A stretch of DNA of 64,000 nucleotides from CF-13 sp035279665 (GTDB taxonomy: Bacteria; Chloroflexota; Dormibacteria; CF-121): positions 1-64,000 of the forward strand of contig DATEHI010000052.1 of assembly GCA_035279665.1 (NCBI GenBank), read 5' to 3'. The notes under the pieces are model-generated. The model saw nothing but the letters and a program-made list of their open reading frames with translations, was not told the origin of the DNA and searched no databases. The number at the start of each line of letters is the position of its first letter. Position 1 is the first letter of the stretch. The translations under genes and the position numbers were made by a program. Below, one piece after another: positions 7,635-20,824 of this stretch.

Positions 7635-8954
7635 CTATTTGAAGCCGTTAAGCATCCAGACGAAGAGCCCCAGCGCGACGAGAATCGGCAGGATGAGCAT
7701 GATCGTCATCAAGAAGGGGTGCGCTTCCGACCAGCTGACTGCGCCTGGGACTGTCCGCCGCAGCCTGGAGGGAGTCGTGAGACTGCTCCGCAACTCGTTA
7801 TCGAGCGGGACCCGGAGGGCAGCAGCGAACTGAGTCGCTTCCCCCTCCGTCGAGTAATAACGCGGGAGTGCCAAAAGGCATCGGCCACTGGCGTCCAAGA
7901 GCAGAAGGCGCCGCTCCGGAGAGGCCATGCCGAAGGTCATGATGTTCGGACATGCCAAACGGGCGACATCGCTCCGGGAAACGACGCGCACGGCACCAAG
8001 GAGACTCACGCGGCGCACACTGAAGTCGTCGACGACGGTCCGGCGCCCATTCCGATAGCGCCAGTGAAAGGCGACAGCGGCGACGATGGTAGCAACCGTC
8101 GCCCCAAGGACGACCTCAGCGATGGGGCCTGGGGTGCGCATACGCAAGACAAACGACGGCACCCCCAACCCGAGAGCGATCAGACCCACCCACCAGGGGC
8201 GCCTGGTCGGCATAGGATGCGGTCGGAGCGTAAACGGAAGCGTCACCGACGGCTGCGGGCCTGCCGTCACCGAGGGCGTCTCGGCCGGCGGATCCTGCAG
8301 TAGCGCGTGGCGCAGCAGCGCCTCCTGCTCCGCGATGGGTAGCGTCGTGTCAATCGCCACCAGCGACCCGACCGTAGCCTGTTTCTGGCCGCGCATGGTG
8401 ATGAAGGTCGCCATCGCGATGATCAGCCCCAGCGTCGGAATCAACACCGCGCCGAGACGCAGATCGCTCTGCTTATAGATGGGACTGTCCTTCGTCTCAA
8501 TGCCGATGGCGCCCAGATACACCGCCGTGATCGCTCCCTGGTAGAACTCCGCCTGAATTGGCGCCCCAACATGTAGCGCGTCCTCCTGTTGCCAGTTGGT
8601 CTTGGCCCAGGTCGACCTCGTGCCGTCCCGGAGCTGCAGCGTCATGTCAGCGGTGTCGCCGGTCTTGCCGTGGGTGACGGAGAACTTGGCAAGCGTGCCC
8701 GTGACCGTCGTGTAGCAGGTAGCGGTGGTCACTGCGCCGCGGCAGGGTGTTGCGTTGCGATAAGTCTGCACCGCGGCATCCAGCTCATTTGCGGCGACCA
8801 GTAAAGCGCTACCGCCAGCGCCGCCGGCTAGAGGGATCCCAAGCAGAAACGACCAGTAAAGGACTCGCCCAATCGACAGCCGGCGCCTGGTTTTGCCGGA
8901 GGGCTGCTCGGTCGGCTCGACGAGGTTGAACATGCGGCTGTTTTGGAAACGCAT
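7635..8954 (-). CDS. Multi-pass membrane protein with C-terminal PH-like domain, function unknown
   Basis: 439 residues. A membrane segment lies at about residues 30-52 (VLYWSFLLGIPLAGGAGG), followed by an external domain with a Cys pair (TPCRGAVTTATCYTT), a second segment at about 165-185, a cytoplasmic Pro/Thr-rich linker, two segments at about 252-290, a cytoplasmic domain of about 100 residues and a last segment at the C terminus. The cytoplasmic part (RSDVARLACP, then LLLLDASGRCLLAL) resembles the C-terminal part of the small membrane protein at 49302-49865, suggesting a shared PH-like domain. The ATG at 8954 lies about 12 bases after a GGGGGAGGG run that belongs to a dispersed repeat. 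Confidence 0.7.
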   Translation of the reverse strand: MRFQNSRMFNLVEPTEQPSGKTRRRLSIGRVLYWSFLLGIPLAGGAGGSALLVAANELDAAVQTYRNATPCRGAVTTATCYTTVTGTLAKFSVTHGKTGDTADMTLQLRDGTRSTWAKTNWQQEDALHVGAPIQAEFYQGAITAVYLGAIGIETKDSPIYKQSDLRLGAVLIPTLGLIIAMATFITMRGQKQATVGSLVAIDTTLPIAEQEALLRHALLQDPPAETPSVTAGPQPSVTLPFTLRPHPMPTRRPWWVGLIALGLGVPSFVLRMRTPGPIAEVVLGATVATIVAAVAFHWRYRNGRRTVVDDFSVRRVSLLGAVRVVSRSDVARLACPNIMTFGMASPERRLLLLDASGRCLLALPRYYSTEGEATQFAAALRVPLDNELRSSLTTPSRLRRTVPGAVSWSEAHPFLMTIMLILPILVALGLFVWMLNGFK

Positions 8955-9005
8955 AGCCAGTGGTTTCCCTCCCCCTCTAGGGAGCGCAAGGCAGGGATTT
9001 CCGAA

Positions 9006-9034
9006 TTGACAAACGAACGCATGTTCGCTAAACT
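9006..9034 (+). promoter_or_regulatory. Promoter with LexA (SOS) box in the spacer
   Basis: TTGACA (9006-9011), a 17-base spacer and TAAACT (9029-9034) form a near-ideal sigma-70-type promoter. The spacer holds CGAACGCATGTTCG (9014-9027), a full match to the Gram-positive/mycobacterial LexA consensus CGAACRNRYGTTCG. Predicted transcription starts about 5 bases before the GTG at 9046, so the mRNA is nearly leaderless. LexA binding would block the promoter, which implies induction by DNA damage. Confidence 0.85.
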
Positions 9035-9045
9035 AACACAGAATT

Positions 9046-10461
9046 GTGGTAGATGCGGAACCGACCCTGCCGACGAGCGTCCACGTGGCGGACCTGTTGA
9101 GCGCCGTCGATCGGTTCCGCCGGCGCCCGAAAACCGACCGGCAGCCCCAGGTGCTTGCCGCAGAACTGAAAGGGATCCGCCACGCGTCGGATCTCCTCGA
9201 GCTGGAGTTCTCGCAAACCGCGGCGGCCTTCAGCAAGACGGAGGAATACGACGAGCAGGGGTCTGTGAGCCCCATCGATTGGATCCGTCATCAATGCCGG
9301 ATGTCCAGTGGGGCGGTATGGAACAGTTTGGCGGTCGGCGAGCACCTCGATGACCTTCCGCGCAGCATCGAGGCGGTCGAGAGTGCGGAGATCGGTTACG
9401 CCCACCTGGCGCTCATGGCCCGAACCGCCGAATCCGTACAGGGATCATCCACCGCCGCACCTTTCGAGGAGGATGGGTTACTCGACAAGGCCCGCGAGTA
9501 CAGCGTCGGCCGGCTCTGGTACTTCTGTCATCACATGCGCCACGCCACAGACCCGGAGGAATTTACCGCCGAGCAGAGCCGCGCGACCGAGGCGCGCAGG
9601 TTAAAGATGAGCACCTACGAAGACGGCTCCCTGGCTATCGAGGGCTGGATCGACTCGGTCGGTGGCGCCGTGGTTCGCAGCGCGCTCGAGCCGTTGGCTC
9701 AGCCGCATGGCGACCACGATGAGCGCGGCCGGGAACACCGCAACGCGGACGCCTTCGTCGAGGTCTGCAGTCACGCACAAGACACTGGCGTGCTACCCCA
9801 ACGTCCTCACCTTCAGGTAACGGCCTCGCTCGACACGCTCCGGGGACTGGCCGGCTCGCCTGCGGGTGACATGGAGTACTCGCTACCAGTGTCGTCGGCG
9901 ACCGTACAACGCCTGGCGTGCGACGGCACGATCACCCGCGTCGTGCTGGCACCGGAGTCCGTCGTGATCGATGTCGGACGGGCGCGTCGCGTGGTCGCCG
10001 GGGCCATGCGTCGCGCGCTGAACGCCCGCGATGGTCATTGCAAGTGGCCGCGGTGCGATCGGCCGGCGTCGTGGAGCGATGCCCACCACGTCGTCCACTG
10101 GACGAATGGCGGCGAGACCGATCTTGCGAACATGATCCTGTTGTGCCACCGACATCATTGGATGGCGCATGAGGGCGGTTGGCAACTGGTGCGAACGGCG
10201 GAGGGTGAGGTGCTGGCCGTGCCGCCTCGCCCACCCGGGCTGGCGCGCGTGGCAGACGTTGACGATCCCGTTGAGGCTGCTCGCCGGTTCGCGGAACAGT
10301 TGCGCATCGCGCGAAGCTTACGAACCGACTGGCCGCCTGGAAAACGTGCACCAGCCGACGACGCCGCGTGGGCCCGAGTCATGAACACGCACGATGCCGC
10401 GGGTCATCAGGCGAACCAGCGGTCGGACCTCGACCCCAGCCTCCCCGACCCCGCCGCCTGA
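9046..10461 (+). CDS. DUF222/13E12-type HNH endonuclease, SOS-controlled
   Basis: 471 residues. The N-terminal half is a helical DUF222-like region (LSAVDRFRRRPKTD, then DWIRHQCRMSSGAVWNSL and SAEIGYAHLALMART). The C-terminal half holds an HNH nuclease module: CKWPRCDRPASWSDAHHVVHW, then NGGETDLANMILLCHRHHWMAH. This is the architecture of the mycobacterial REP13E12 family, some members of which are known LexA targets. The perfect LexA box in the promoter agrees with that. The enzyme's biological target is not known. The chosen start is GTG 9046, the first in frame after the promoter. Confidence 0.9.
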   Translation: MVDAEPTLPTSVHVADLLSAVDRFRRRPKTDRQPQVLAAELKGIRHASDLLELEFSQTAAAFSKTEEYDEQGSVSPIDWIRHQCRMSSGAVWNSLAVGEHLDDLPRSIEAVESAEIGYAHLALMARTAESVQGSSTAAPFEEDGLLDKAREYSVGRLWYFCHHMRHATDPEEFTAEQSRATEARRLKMSTYEDGSLAIEGWIDSVGGAVVRSALEPLAQPHGDHDERGREHRNADAFVEVCSHAQDTGVLPQRPHLQVTASLDTLRGLAGSPAGDMEYSLPVSSATVQRLACDGTITRVVLAPESVVIDVGRARRVVAGAMRRALNARDGHCKWPRCDRPASWSDAHHVVHWTNGGETDLANMILLCHRHHWMAHEGGWQLVRTAEGEVLAVPPRPPGLARVADVDDPVEAARRFAEQLRIARSLRTDWPPGKRAPADDAAWARVMNTHDAAGHQANQRSDLDPSLPDPAA

Positions 10462-10831
10462 GGAATTGTTGACCCACCGCTAGGTTCGGCGCGTGCCGCA
10501 AGGAGCCGGTCCAGCTCGGCGACGTCGGCCAAGCAAGGGGCGAGGCGGTGCGGGTTCCCCTTCGTCGCGACGACCCGCCTTCGCAGGCGGCGAGGCGGCG
10601 CGGGTCGCCCTCCGGAGCGCCGCAGAGGGGTCGGGCCGCTTAACCAACGATCGACCCACTTCGGGGAATGGGATCTCGGCACGAACGGCGGAGGCGTTTA
10701 CGCCGGCTAATCCGTAGCCGATTCAGGCTGAGCAGGCCGGCCCCTCGAGCAGTCCGGAGGGTGCGCCGCCGTTAGCCGCTTGCGAAAGTCGGCCTCGCCG
10801 ACGTCAGCCGCTTGCGAAAGTCGGCCTCGCC
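10462..10831. repeat. Gene-free 370-base stretch with short direct repeats between convergent genes
   Basis: No credible gene. Two kinds of repeat are visible. A 26-base unit occurs at 10774-10799 and 10806-10831 as exact copies with a 6-base spacer, the second ending one base before the gltB stop codon. A 15-base GC-rich unit (CGAGGCGG, T or C, GCGGGT) occurs at 10541-10555 and, with one or two differences, at 10591-10605, 50 bases apart. GTCGGC/GCCGAC (10788-10802) can form a 6-bp hairpin. There is no T-run, so terminator function is unsupported. The low-complexity GC repeats look like local slippage products. Confidence 0.6.
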
Positions 10832-15472
<4,641 letters not shown>

Positions 15473-15583
15473 TCTGAGTTACCAACGCTATCGATTGCGG
15501 CCGCTTCACGCCACGGACGATTGGTCCAAAAGGATGGCGTGGCGTCGTACCTTCCGCACAATGGTCGTGCGAGGTCGAGCAGG

Positions 15584-16702
15584 TTACCCGAGACGCTCCT
15601 TCAGCCAGTCGGCCATCAGCGGCCGGTATTTGTACGCGATGTTGTTGCAGACGTGGTTGCCATCCGGGTACATCACGAGCGTCGCGTTCGGCGCCTCGCG
15701 TGCAATCCGCTCCGCCTGCGCGGGCGGAAACAAGCCGTCGCGGGCGCCATGGATCACGAGTAGTGGTTGGGTGACCTTGTCGAGGACGCCCTCGAGGTTT
15801 AGCGTGTATGCCTTGCGCTTGGCCTCGGCCTCATCCGCCGATTTCGTGTAGAAGATGTAGCCGCCTTTGGTCAGTGGGTTGATCGCGTCCCAGCACTCTC
15901 CGAGGTTGTACGGCCCGGACAGTCCGACGACGGCAAGCAGCCGCCTTTCGTGCGCCGCCGCCCTGGGGCCGTAGATCGCACCCATGCTGATCCCCATCAG
16001 GCCGATCCGGTTCAAGTCGACGCCCAGGTCATGGCGCCGCTCGAGATCGTCGACCAGCGGCGTGATCACGGATTCCCAATTGACGCGAATCGGAAAATGC
16101 ACCGAGTTCTCCGACTGGCCGGGGCCGTCGATAGTCAGGGTCGCCAGACCGCGCCGGAGGAACTCCTCCTCGATGGCGAACAGCTCCTCCTTCGAGGAGT
16201 CGAGTCCCGGTACGATGAGGATGAGCGGTGGCCGGCGCACGTCGCGAGGACGACGCAAGTGCCCCGGGATGATGTGGCTCTCGAATGGGATCTCGAGGCG
16301 CTCCGCCGGCGGGTCCAGGTGTGGAAGCGTCTTGCCGTAGACCGAGACCGAACGGTCGCGGAGCTCGCCGTGGAGCGAGAGATCCTCGAACCAGAGGAAC
16401 TTCCCGAGGTGATAGCACCAGGCCGCCCGCTGGTAGGCCGCGGTGGCCGACACCATGCGCTCGTGCTGCTCGGCTTCGCGGCCGAGCGCCTCGTGCACCT
16501 CACCGACCGCCCGCCAGTTCGGGCCCCAGTCCTTCCACTCCGTCGTCTTCCCCACGATCGTGTCGAAGTCGTTGACATCGATGCCGTTGGCCACGAAGCG
16601 CGCCCGCCAGTGATGGGCGGCGACCTGGACCCGGTTGCTCGGTAGATCTCCCTCCCCCCTTGTGGGGGAGGGTCGCGGTGGCGGGGTGGCGTGCACCGTC
16701 AT
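15584..16702 (-). CDS. Alpha/beta hydrolase, pseudooxynicotine-hydrolase/FrsA-like
   Basis: 372 residues. The N-terminal helical cap (YQRAAWCYHLGKFLWFEDL) and the core with nucleophile GISMGA, acid in HGARDGLFPP and His in YPDGNHVCNN form the usual triad. The LIVPGLDSSKEE and LTIDGPGQSE segments resemble 2,6-dihydroxypseudooxynicotine C-C hydrolases and FrsA-like esterases; substrate unknown. The start is ATG 16702, which overlaps the stop of the upstream oxidoreductase (ATGA) and has AGAAGGAGAAAG upstream. Residues 6-18 (TPPPRPSPTRGEG) are encoded by a dispersed palindromic repeat, an odd N-terminal insertion. It belongs to the liv-FAD-hydrolase operon. Confidence 0.85.
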   Translation of the reverse strand: MTVHATPPPRPSPTRGEGDLPSNRVQVAAHHWRARFVANGIDVNDFDTIVGKTTEWKDWGPNWRAVGEVHEALGREAEQHERMVSATAAYQRAAWCYHLGKFLWFEDLSLHGELRDRSVSVYGKTLPHLDPPAERLEIPFESHIIPGHLRRPRDVRRPPLILIVPGLDSSKEELFAIEEEFLRRGLATLTIDGPGQSENSVHFPIRVNWESVITPLVDDLERRHDLGVDLNRIGLMGISMGAIYGPRAAAHERRLLAVVGLSGPYNLGECWDAINPLTKGGYIFYTKSADEAEAKRKAYTLNLEGVLDKVTQPLLVIHGARDGLFPPAQAERIAREAPNATLVMYPDGNHVCNNIAYKYRPLMADWLKERLG

Positions 16703-18306
16703 GTGACTTTCTCCTTCTGATGGATGGCCGCGTGGAGACCGGAGCCGAGATCCTGCAGGAGGATGGCGGCGCAGTTCCGGCCCGGTAGACCGGACACCGA
16801 CCCGCCCGGATGCGTGCACGCGCCCGTCTGATACAGACCGTTGACCGGGGTCCGGTATGACGACCAGCCTTCGACCGGGCGGAAGTAGCCGCTCTGGTCC
16901 GGTGTGCTGGCCCCACCATGACACGATCCCCGCCAGTTCGCCGGATTCCGTCGCTCGAGGTCCAGCGGGCTTTCGACGTGTCGCGCCAGCACGATGCGCT
17001 CCGACAGATTCGTGGTCAGCGGCGCCAGCCGCTGGAACAGGCGCGTCGCCACCTCCTCCTTGATCGCGTCCCAGTGTGGCGGGCCCTCGGCGAGTTCGTA
17101 CGGGAGGAAGCTGATCAGCTTGAACGTCTGCTTGCCGGCGGGCGCGCGGGAGGCATCGACCACGGTTGGCGTGATCGCCAGGTAGACGGGGTCATCGAGC
17201 TCGACCCGCCCGGCGCGAAACGCGGTCAACATGCGATGCAGCGAGTCCAGCGATTCGAGCCCGCCCATCGTCACGCTCTCCAACGACCCGACTTCCGTCT
17301 GAAAGCGCGGCGCCTCACTCAACGCATAGTGAGCCACGAACATCGTCACGCTGGGCTTCCAGCGGGCAATTCCAGCGCGGTACTCGGGCGTGAGGTTCGC
17401 CTCTCCCACGATGCCGCTCAGATGCGCGATGTGGATCGTCGAGACCACGGCCTTCGAGGCGGAATAGCTCGAACCGTCGGCCGTGACGACGCCAGTCGCC
17501 CGTCCGCCTTCGACGACGATCCGGGTCACCGGCTTCGATGTCAGGATGGCGCCGCCGTGCTCCCCAATGATCCGCGCGAGCGCGATGGGCAGGCGGTTCG
17601 AGCCACCCTCGGGCAGGATCCAGCTGAAGCGCTGCCGTCCCGCCACCAGCGAAAGAGCCAGCAGCCCTGTCTCCGGCTCGTCCAGTGGATGCAGCGTCAT
17701 GAAGGCGATCCAGGCGAAGAAGGCGCGCACGTGCTCCTCGGCGAAACGTGCGGTGATGACATCGAGCGCGGTCGCCCGGCGGATGTCCAGCCCGCGCGCG
17801 CCGAGCGGCCCTGCCTGCGTCCGCGCCGCGACCTCAGCAGGTGGTCGGGGCGAGTTTTCCCGCTCGGCGTTCACGATCGGCGAGAGCGACTGCCAATCGG
17901 CGAGCAGCTCGCGATAGGCGTCGGCATCCGCACGCGAAAAGCGAGCCAGCTCCGCACACGTGCGATCGAGGTCGCGCCACATCGTAATGCTGCGGCCGTC
18001 GCGGAACGGCATGGTGAACACTGGATCGGGCGACAGGTAACGCAGCCCGTAGCGGTCGAGTTGCAATTCGTTGTTGCGCATCAACGGGTTGCTCTGGATC
18101 AGGTTATGCGCGGTCGCACACGAATCATGGACAAAGCCCGGCAGCGTGAGTTCCTCGGAGATTGTGTCGCCGCCGATCTGCGCGGCGGCCTCGAGAACCA
18201 GTACCTTGAAACCGGCGCGGGCGGCGTAGGCGGCGGTCAGCAGGCTGTTGTGGCCGGCGCCGGCGACAATGATGTCCCACTCGCCACCGCGGGCGGATAC
18301 GCTCAA
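16699..18306 (-). CDS. FAD-dependent oxidoreductase, phytoene-dehydrogenase-like
   Basis: 535 residues. The N-terminal dinucleotide motif GAGHNSLLTAAYAARAG is followed by VLVLEAAAQIGGDT, the pattern of the NAD(P)/FAD amine-oxidase/CrtI superfamily. The C terminus GLYQTGACTHPGGSVSGLPG is the second FAD contact of that family. GAGHN in place of GAGxG is typical of the subgroup found in catabolic clusters rather than in carotenoid synthesis. It starts 22 bases after the livF stop and overlaps the hydrolase start by 4 bases, so the substrate is probably something the Liv-type importer brings in. That link is inferred. Confidence 0.85.
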   Translation of the reverse strand: MSVSARGGEWDIIVAGAGHNSLLTAAYAARAGFKVLVLEAAAQIGGDTISEELTLPGFVHDSCATAHNLIQSNPLMRNNELQLDRYGLRYLSPDPVFTMPFRDGRSITMWRDLDRTCAELARFSRADADAYRELLADWQSLSPIVNAERENSPRPPAEVAARTQAGPLGARGLDIRRATALDVITARFAEEHVRAFFAWIAFMTLHPLDEPETGLLALSLVAGRQRFSWILPEGGSNRLPIALARIIGEHGGAILTSKPVTRIVVEGGRATGVVTADGSSYSASKAVVSTIHIAHLSGIVGEANLTPEYRAGIARWKPSVTMFVAHYALSEAPRFQTEVGSLESVTMGGLESLDSLHRMLTAFRAGRVELDDPVYLAITPTVVDASRAPAGKQTFKLISFLPYELAEGPPHWDAIKEEVATRLFQRLAPLTTNLSERIVLARHVESPLDLERRNPANWRGSCHGGASTPDQSGYFRPVEGWSSYRTPVNGLYQTGACTHPGGSVSGLPGRNCAAILLQDLGSGLHAAIHQKEKVT

Positions 18307-18328
18307 GCGATCGCCGCCGCCGAATCAT

Positions 18329-19048
18329 TCACGCCGTGGCCCCCAGGTAGAGGCGGCCGATCTCCGGGTTGTTGAGCACCGCGGGGCCAGCGCCCTGCAG
18401 CCGCACCCGGCCGCTTTCCATGACGACGCCGTGCGTCGCCAGTCCGAGTCCGGACCGTGCGTTCTGCTCGACCAGCAGGATGGTTCGTCCCGCCTGGTTC
18501 ATGGCGCGGATGGTGTCGAAGACAACGGTGCGCGTCTTCGGGTCGAGACCCATCGAGGGCTCGTCGAGGACTACGAGGGCGGGATCGAGCATCAGCGCCC
18601 GCGCGAACTCCACGATCTTCTGCTGCCCGCCAGAGAGCGACGCGGCAGGTTCGTGACGTCGCTCGCGCACGATGGGAAAGCTCTCGCAGACGGCACCCAG
18701 CCGGCGCTCAACGAGCCCGCGATCGCGCACCGTGTAGGCACCCATACGAACGTTCTCCCACACCGTCATCGTCGGAAAGAGGCTTCGCTCCTGCGGCACC
18801 TGCACGACGCCGCGGCGCAAGATCGCCGGCGGGCTGAGCCCGACGATGGATGCGCCGCGAAAGCGGATACGGCCGAGGCGCGGTCGCAGCAACCCGCTGA
18901 TCACGCGCAGCACCGTCGACTTCCCGGCCCCGTTGGGCCCGACGATGCAAGTGATGGCCCCATCCTCAACCGTGAGGTCGAGCTCATGGAGGATATCGCC
19001 CCCGCCGTAGCCGGCGGTCACGCCTTCGAGCTCGAGCAGCGCCCCCAT
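18329..19048 (-). CDS. livF: Branched-chain-type ABC importer, ATPase LivF
   Basis: 239 residues from ATG 19048, one base after the livG stop (TGAGATG). Walker A GPNGAGKST, signature SLSGGQQK, Walker B LVVLDEPSMGLDP and H-loop LLVEQNA are intact, and the short C terminus ending YLGATA is typical of LivF. It forms the nucleotide-binding heterodimer with LivG on the cytoplasmic side of LivHM. An ATG 21 bases upstream would lie inside livG and is less likely. Confidence 0.93.
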   Translation of the reverse strand: MGALLELEGVTAGYGGGDILHELDLTVEDGAITCIVGPNGAGKSTVLRVISGLLRPRLGRIRFRGASIVGLSPPAILRRGVVQVPQERSLFPTMTVWENVRMGAYTVRDRGLVERRLGAVCESFPIVRERRHEPAASLSGGQQKIVEFARALMLDPALVVLDEPSMGLDPKTRTVVFDTIRAMNQAGRTILLVEQNARSGLGLATHGVVMESGRVRLQGAGPAVLNNPEIGRLYLGATA

Positions 19049-19049
19049 C

Positions 19050-19781
19050 TCAGGCTCCCAGGTAGGCATCGAGCACGGCTGGATTCTCGCGCACCTCGCT
19101 GGGCTTGCCGCTCGCGATCACGCGGCCCCGGTGCAGGACCACGACCTCGTGGCACAGGTTCATCACGAAGCTCATGTTGTGCTCGACCAGCAGGAAGGTC
19201 ACGCCCTGCCCATTCAGCTGCCTGATGTGTTCGGCAATCCGCTCGAGCAGCACCGGGTTGACCCCGCCGGCGGGCTCATCGAGCAACACCAGTTCCGGCT
19301 GCGCCATCATCACCGCGGCCAGTTCCAGCAGCTTGCGCTGCCCGTACGACAGCGCACCACCGAGCGTGCCCGCGACTCGACTGATGTCCATGAACTCCAA
19401 CATCTGCATCGCCCGCGCCTTCTCGTGGCCCCACTGTCCATGGGAAAGCAGCGCGCGCAACCCCGCACGCCGCACCGGTACCAGCATGTTCTCCAGCGCC
19501 GTCAGCCGTGGAAAGATGCGGGCCAGCTGGAAGGTGCGTCCGATACCCAGCCCGTAGATGCGGTCGGGGCCCAGGCCGGTGATCGACCGCGACTTGAATC
19601 GCACGTCGCCGCCGTCTCGCGGCAGGAAGCCGGTCACCAGGTTGAAAACGGTCGTCTTCCCGGAGCCGTTCGGACCGATCAGCCCGGTGATGCTGCCGGC
19701 CGGAACCGAGAGCGAGCACGAGTCGACCGCCACCACACCACCGAAGCGCTTGGAGAGGTCCTGGATTTCGAGCAGGCTCAT
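19050..19781 (-). CDS. livG: Branched-chain-type ABC importer, ATPase LivG
   Basis: 243 residues from ATG 19781, which overlaps the livM stop as ATGA. Walker A GPNGSGKTT, the LivG-type signature LSYGQRKLLE, Walker B LVLLDEPAGGVNP and H-loop LLVEHNM are present, with the C-terminal EVRENPAVLDAYLGA typical of LivG. The possible upstream start at 19841 would add residues encoded inside livM and is rejected. Partner of LivF. Confidence 0.93.
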   Translation of the reverse strand: MSLLEIQDLSKRFGGVVAVDSCSLSVPAGSITGLIGPNGSGKTTVFNLVTGFLPRDGGDVRFKSRSITGLGPDRIYGLGIGRTFQLARIFPRLTALENMLVPVRRAGLRALLSHGQWGHEKARAMQMLEFMDISRVAGTLGGALSYGQRKLLELAAVMMAQPELVLLDEPAGGVNPVLLERIAEHIRQLNGQGVTFLLVEHNMSFVMNLCHEVVVLHRGRVIASGKPSEVRENPAVLDAYLGA

Positions 19782-20824
19782 GGTGATGTGGCCCGGTGCT
19801 CTGCCGGCGTTGCCACGTCCTGTCGGGCACCGACGCGCCAACGGTGGAAGAGGTCCGCGAGCGAGGGAACGATCCCCCGGGGGAGGAAGAGGATCACGAT
19901 CAGAAAGACCGCCGAAAACAGCAACAGGTAGAGCCGGCTAGCCCCGAAGCGATAGGCAAACTCCAGCTGTGCACGCTCGAGGAGCACCGCCCCGATCACC
20001 GGCCCGCTGAGCGTTCCGAGACCACCGAGGAAGGTCATCAGCACCATCGAGATGCCGAGCAGCGGATCCACCACGAACTGCGGGTACAGGTAAGTGACGT
20101 AATAACCGTAGACGGCGCCGATCATGCCTACCAGCGTCGCGCTGATGACGAAGGCGGTGAGCTTGAACGCGCGCGTCGGCACGCCCACCGCCAGCGCCTT
20201 GTCCTCATCGTCGCGGATCGCGAGCAAGCCGAGCCCGAACTTGGAGCGGCGAATCCACCAGGACAAGGCGAGCCCGAGGACCGCCAATGCGAGCATCGCG
20301 TAATAGAAGGGGATGTTGAAGAAATCACCCGTCCAGTCGTGAGGGTAGGGAACGCTCAGGCCGGCGCCACCTCCAGTGAGCTTGACAAGGTTTTCCGCCA
20401 GCAACTGCACGATGAACATGAAGGCGATGGTGACGATGACAAAGGTCGCGGCCCGGGTGCGCAGCGCGATCCAGCCGATCCCGACCGCGGCCACCGCCGT
20501 CAGAAAGCCGGCGACCGGCACCAGCAGGAAGGGCGCGTAGCCCGGCGTGATGTTGAGGTGGATCAACAGCAGGCCGAACGAATAGGCACCGATCCCGAAG
20601 AATGCCGCGTGACCGAGGGAGATGTAACCGGTGTAGCCGCCCATGACGTTCCAGGCGGTTGCCAGCCCCACGTACATCACCGTGAAGACGGCGATGTTGG
20701 TGGTCGCCGGGTCGGGCGCGATCACGGGCAGGAACAGCGCGAAGGCGGCGAGCACGACCAGGCTGAGCGCCTTGAGTGCGGTCGTTTGACCGCTTCTCAG
20801 CCTGAGCGTGGGGATGGCGGTCAT
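19778..20824 (-). CDS. livM: Branched-chain-type ABC importer, permease LivM
   Basis: 348 residues with about nine hydrophobic helices. The LivM hallmark NVMGGYTGYISLGHAAFFGIGAY is seen near residue 60, and the EAA-like cytoplasmic loop has GLLAIRDDEDKALAVGV. The start overlaps the livH stop (ATGA). The C-terminal 20 residues are hydrophilic. It forms the transmembrane channel with LivH. Confidence 0.93.
   Translation of the reverse strand: MTAIPTLRLRSGQTTALKALSLVVLAAFALFLPVIAPDPATTNIAVFTVMYVGLATAWNVMGGYTGYISLGHAAFFGIGAYSFGLLLIHLNITPGYAPFLLVPVAGFLTAVAAVGIGWIALRTRAATFVIVTIAFMFIVQLLAENLVKLTGGGAGLSVPYPHDWTGDFFNIPFYYAMLALAVLGLALSWWIRRSKFGLGLLAIRDDEDKALAVGVPTRAFKLTAFVISATLVGMIGAVYGYYVTYLYPQFVVDPLLGISMVLMTFLGGLGTLSGPVIGAVLLERAQLEFAYRFGASRLYLLLFSAVFLIVILFLPRGIVPSLADLFHRWRVGARQDVATPAEHRATSP

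Noticed and set aside
10774..10831. Possible CRISPR fragment
   Set aside because: Only two copies, with a 6-base spacer and no cas gene.
16918..18375. Long open frame (485 codons) on the plus strand opposite the FAD oxidoreductase
   Set aside because: Arg/Asp/Gln-rich translation without any recognisable motif; it mirrors the codon pattern of the real gene on the other strand, as expected at high GC.
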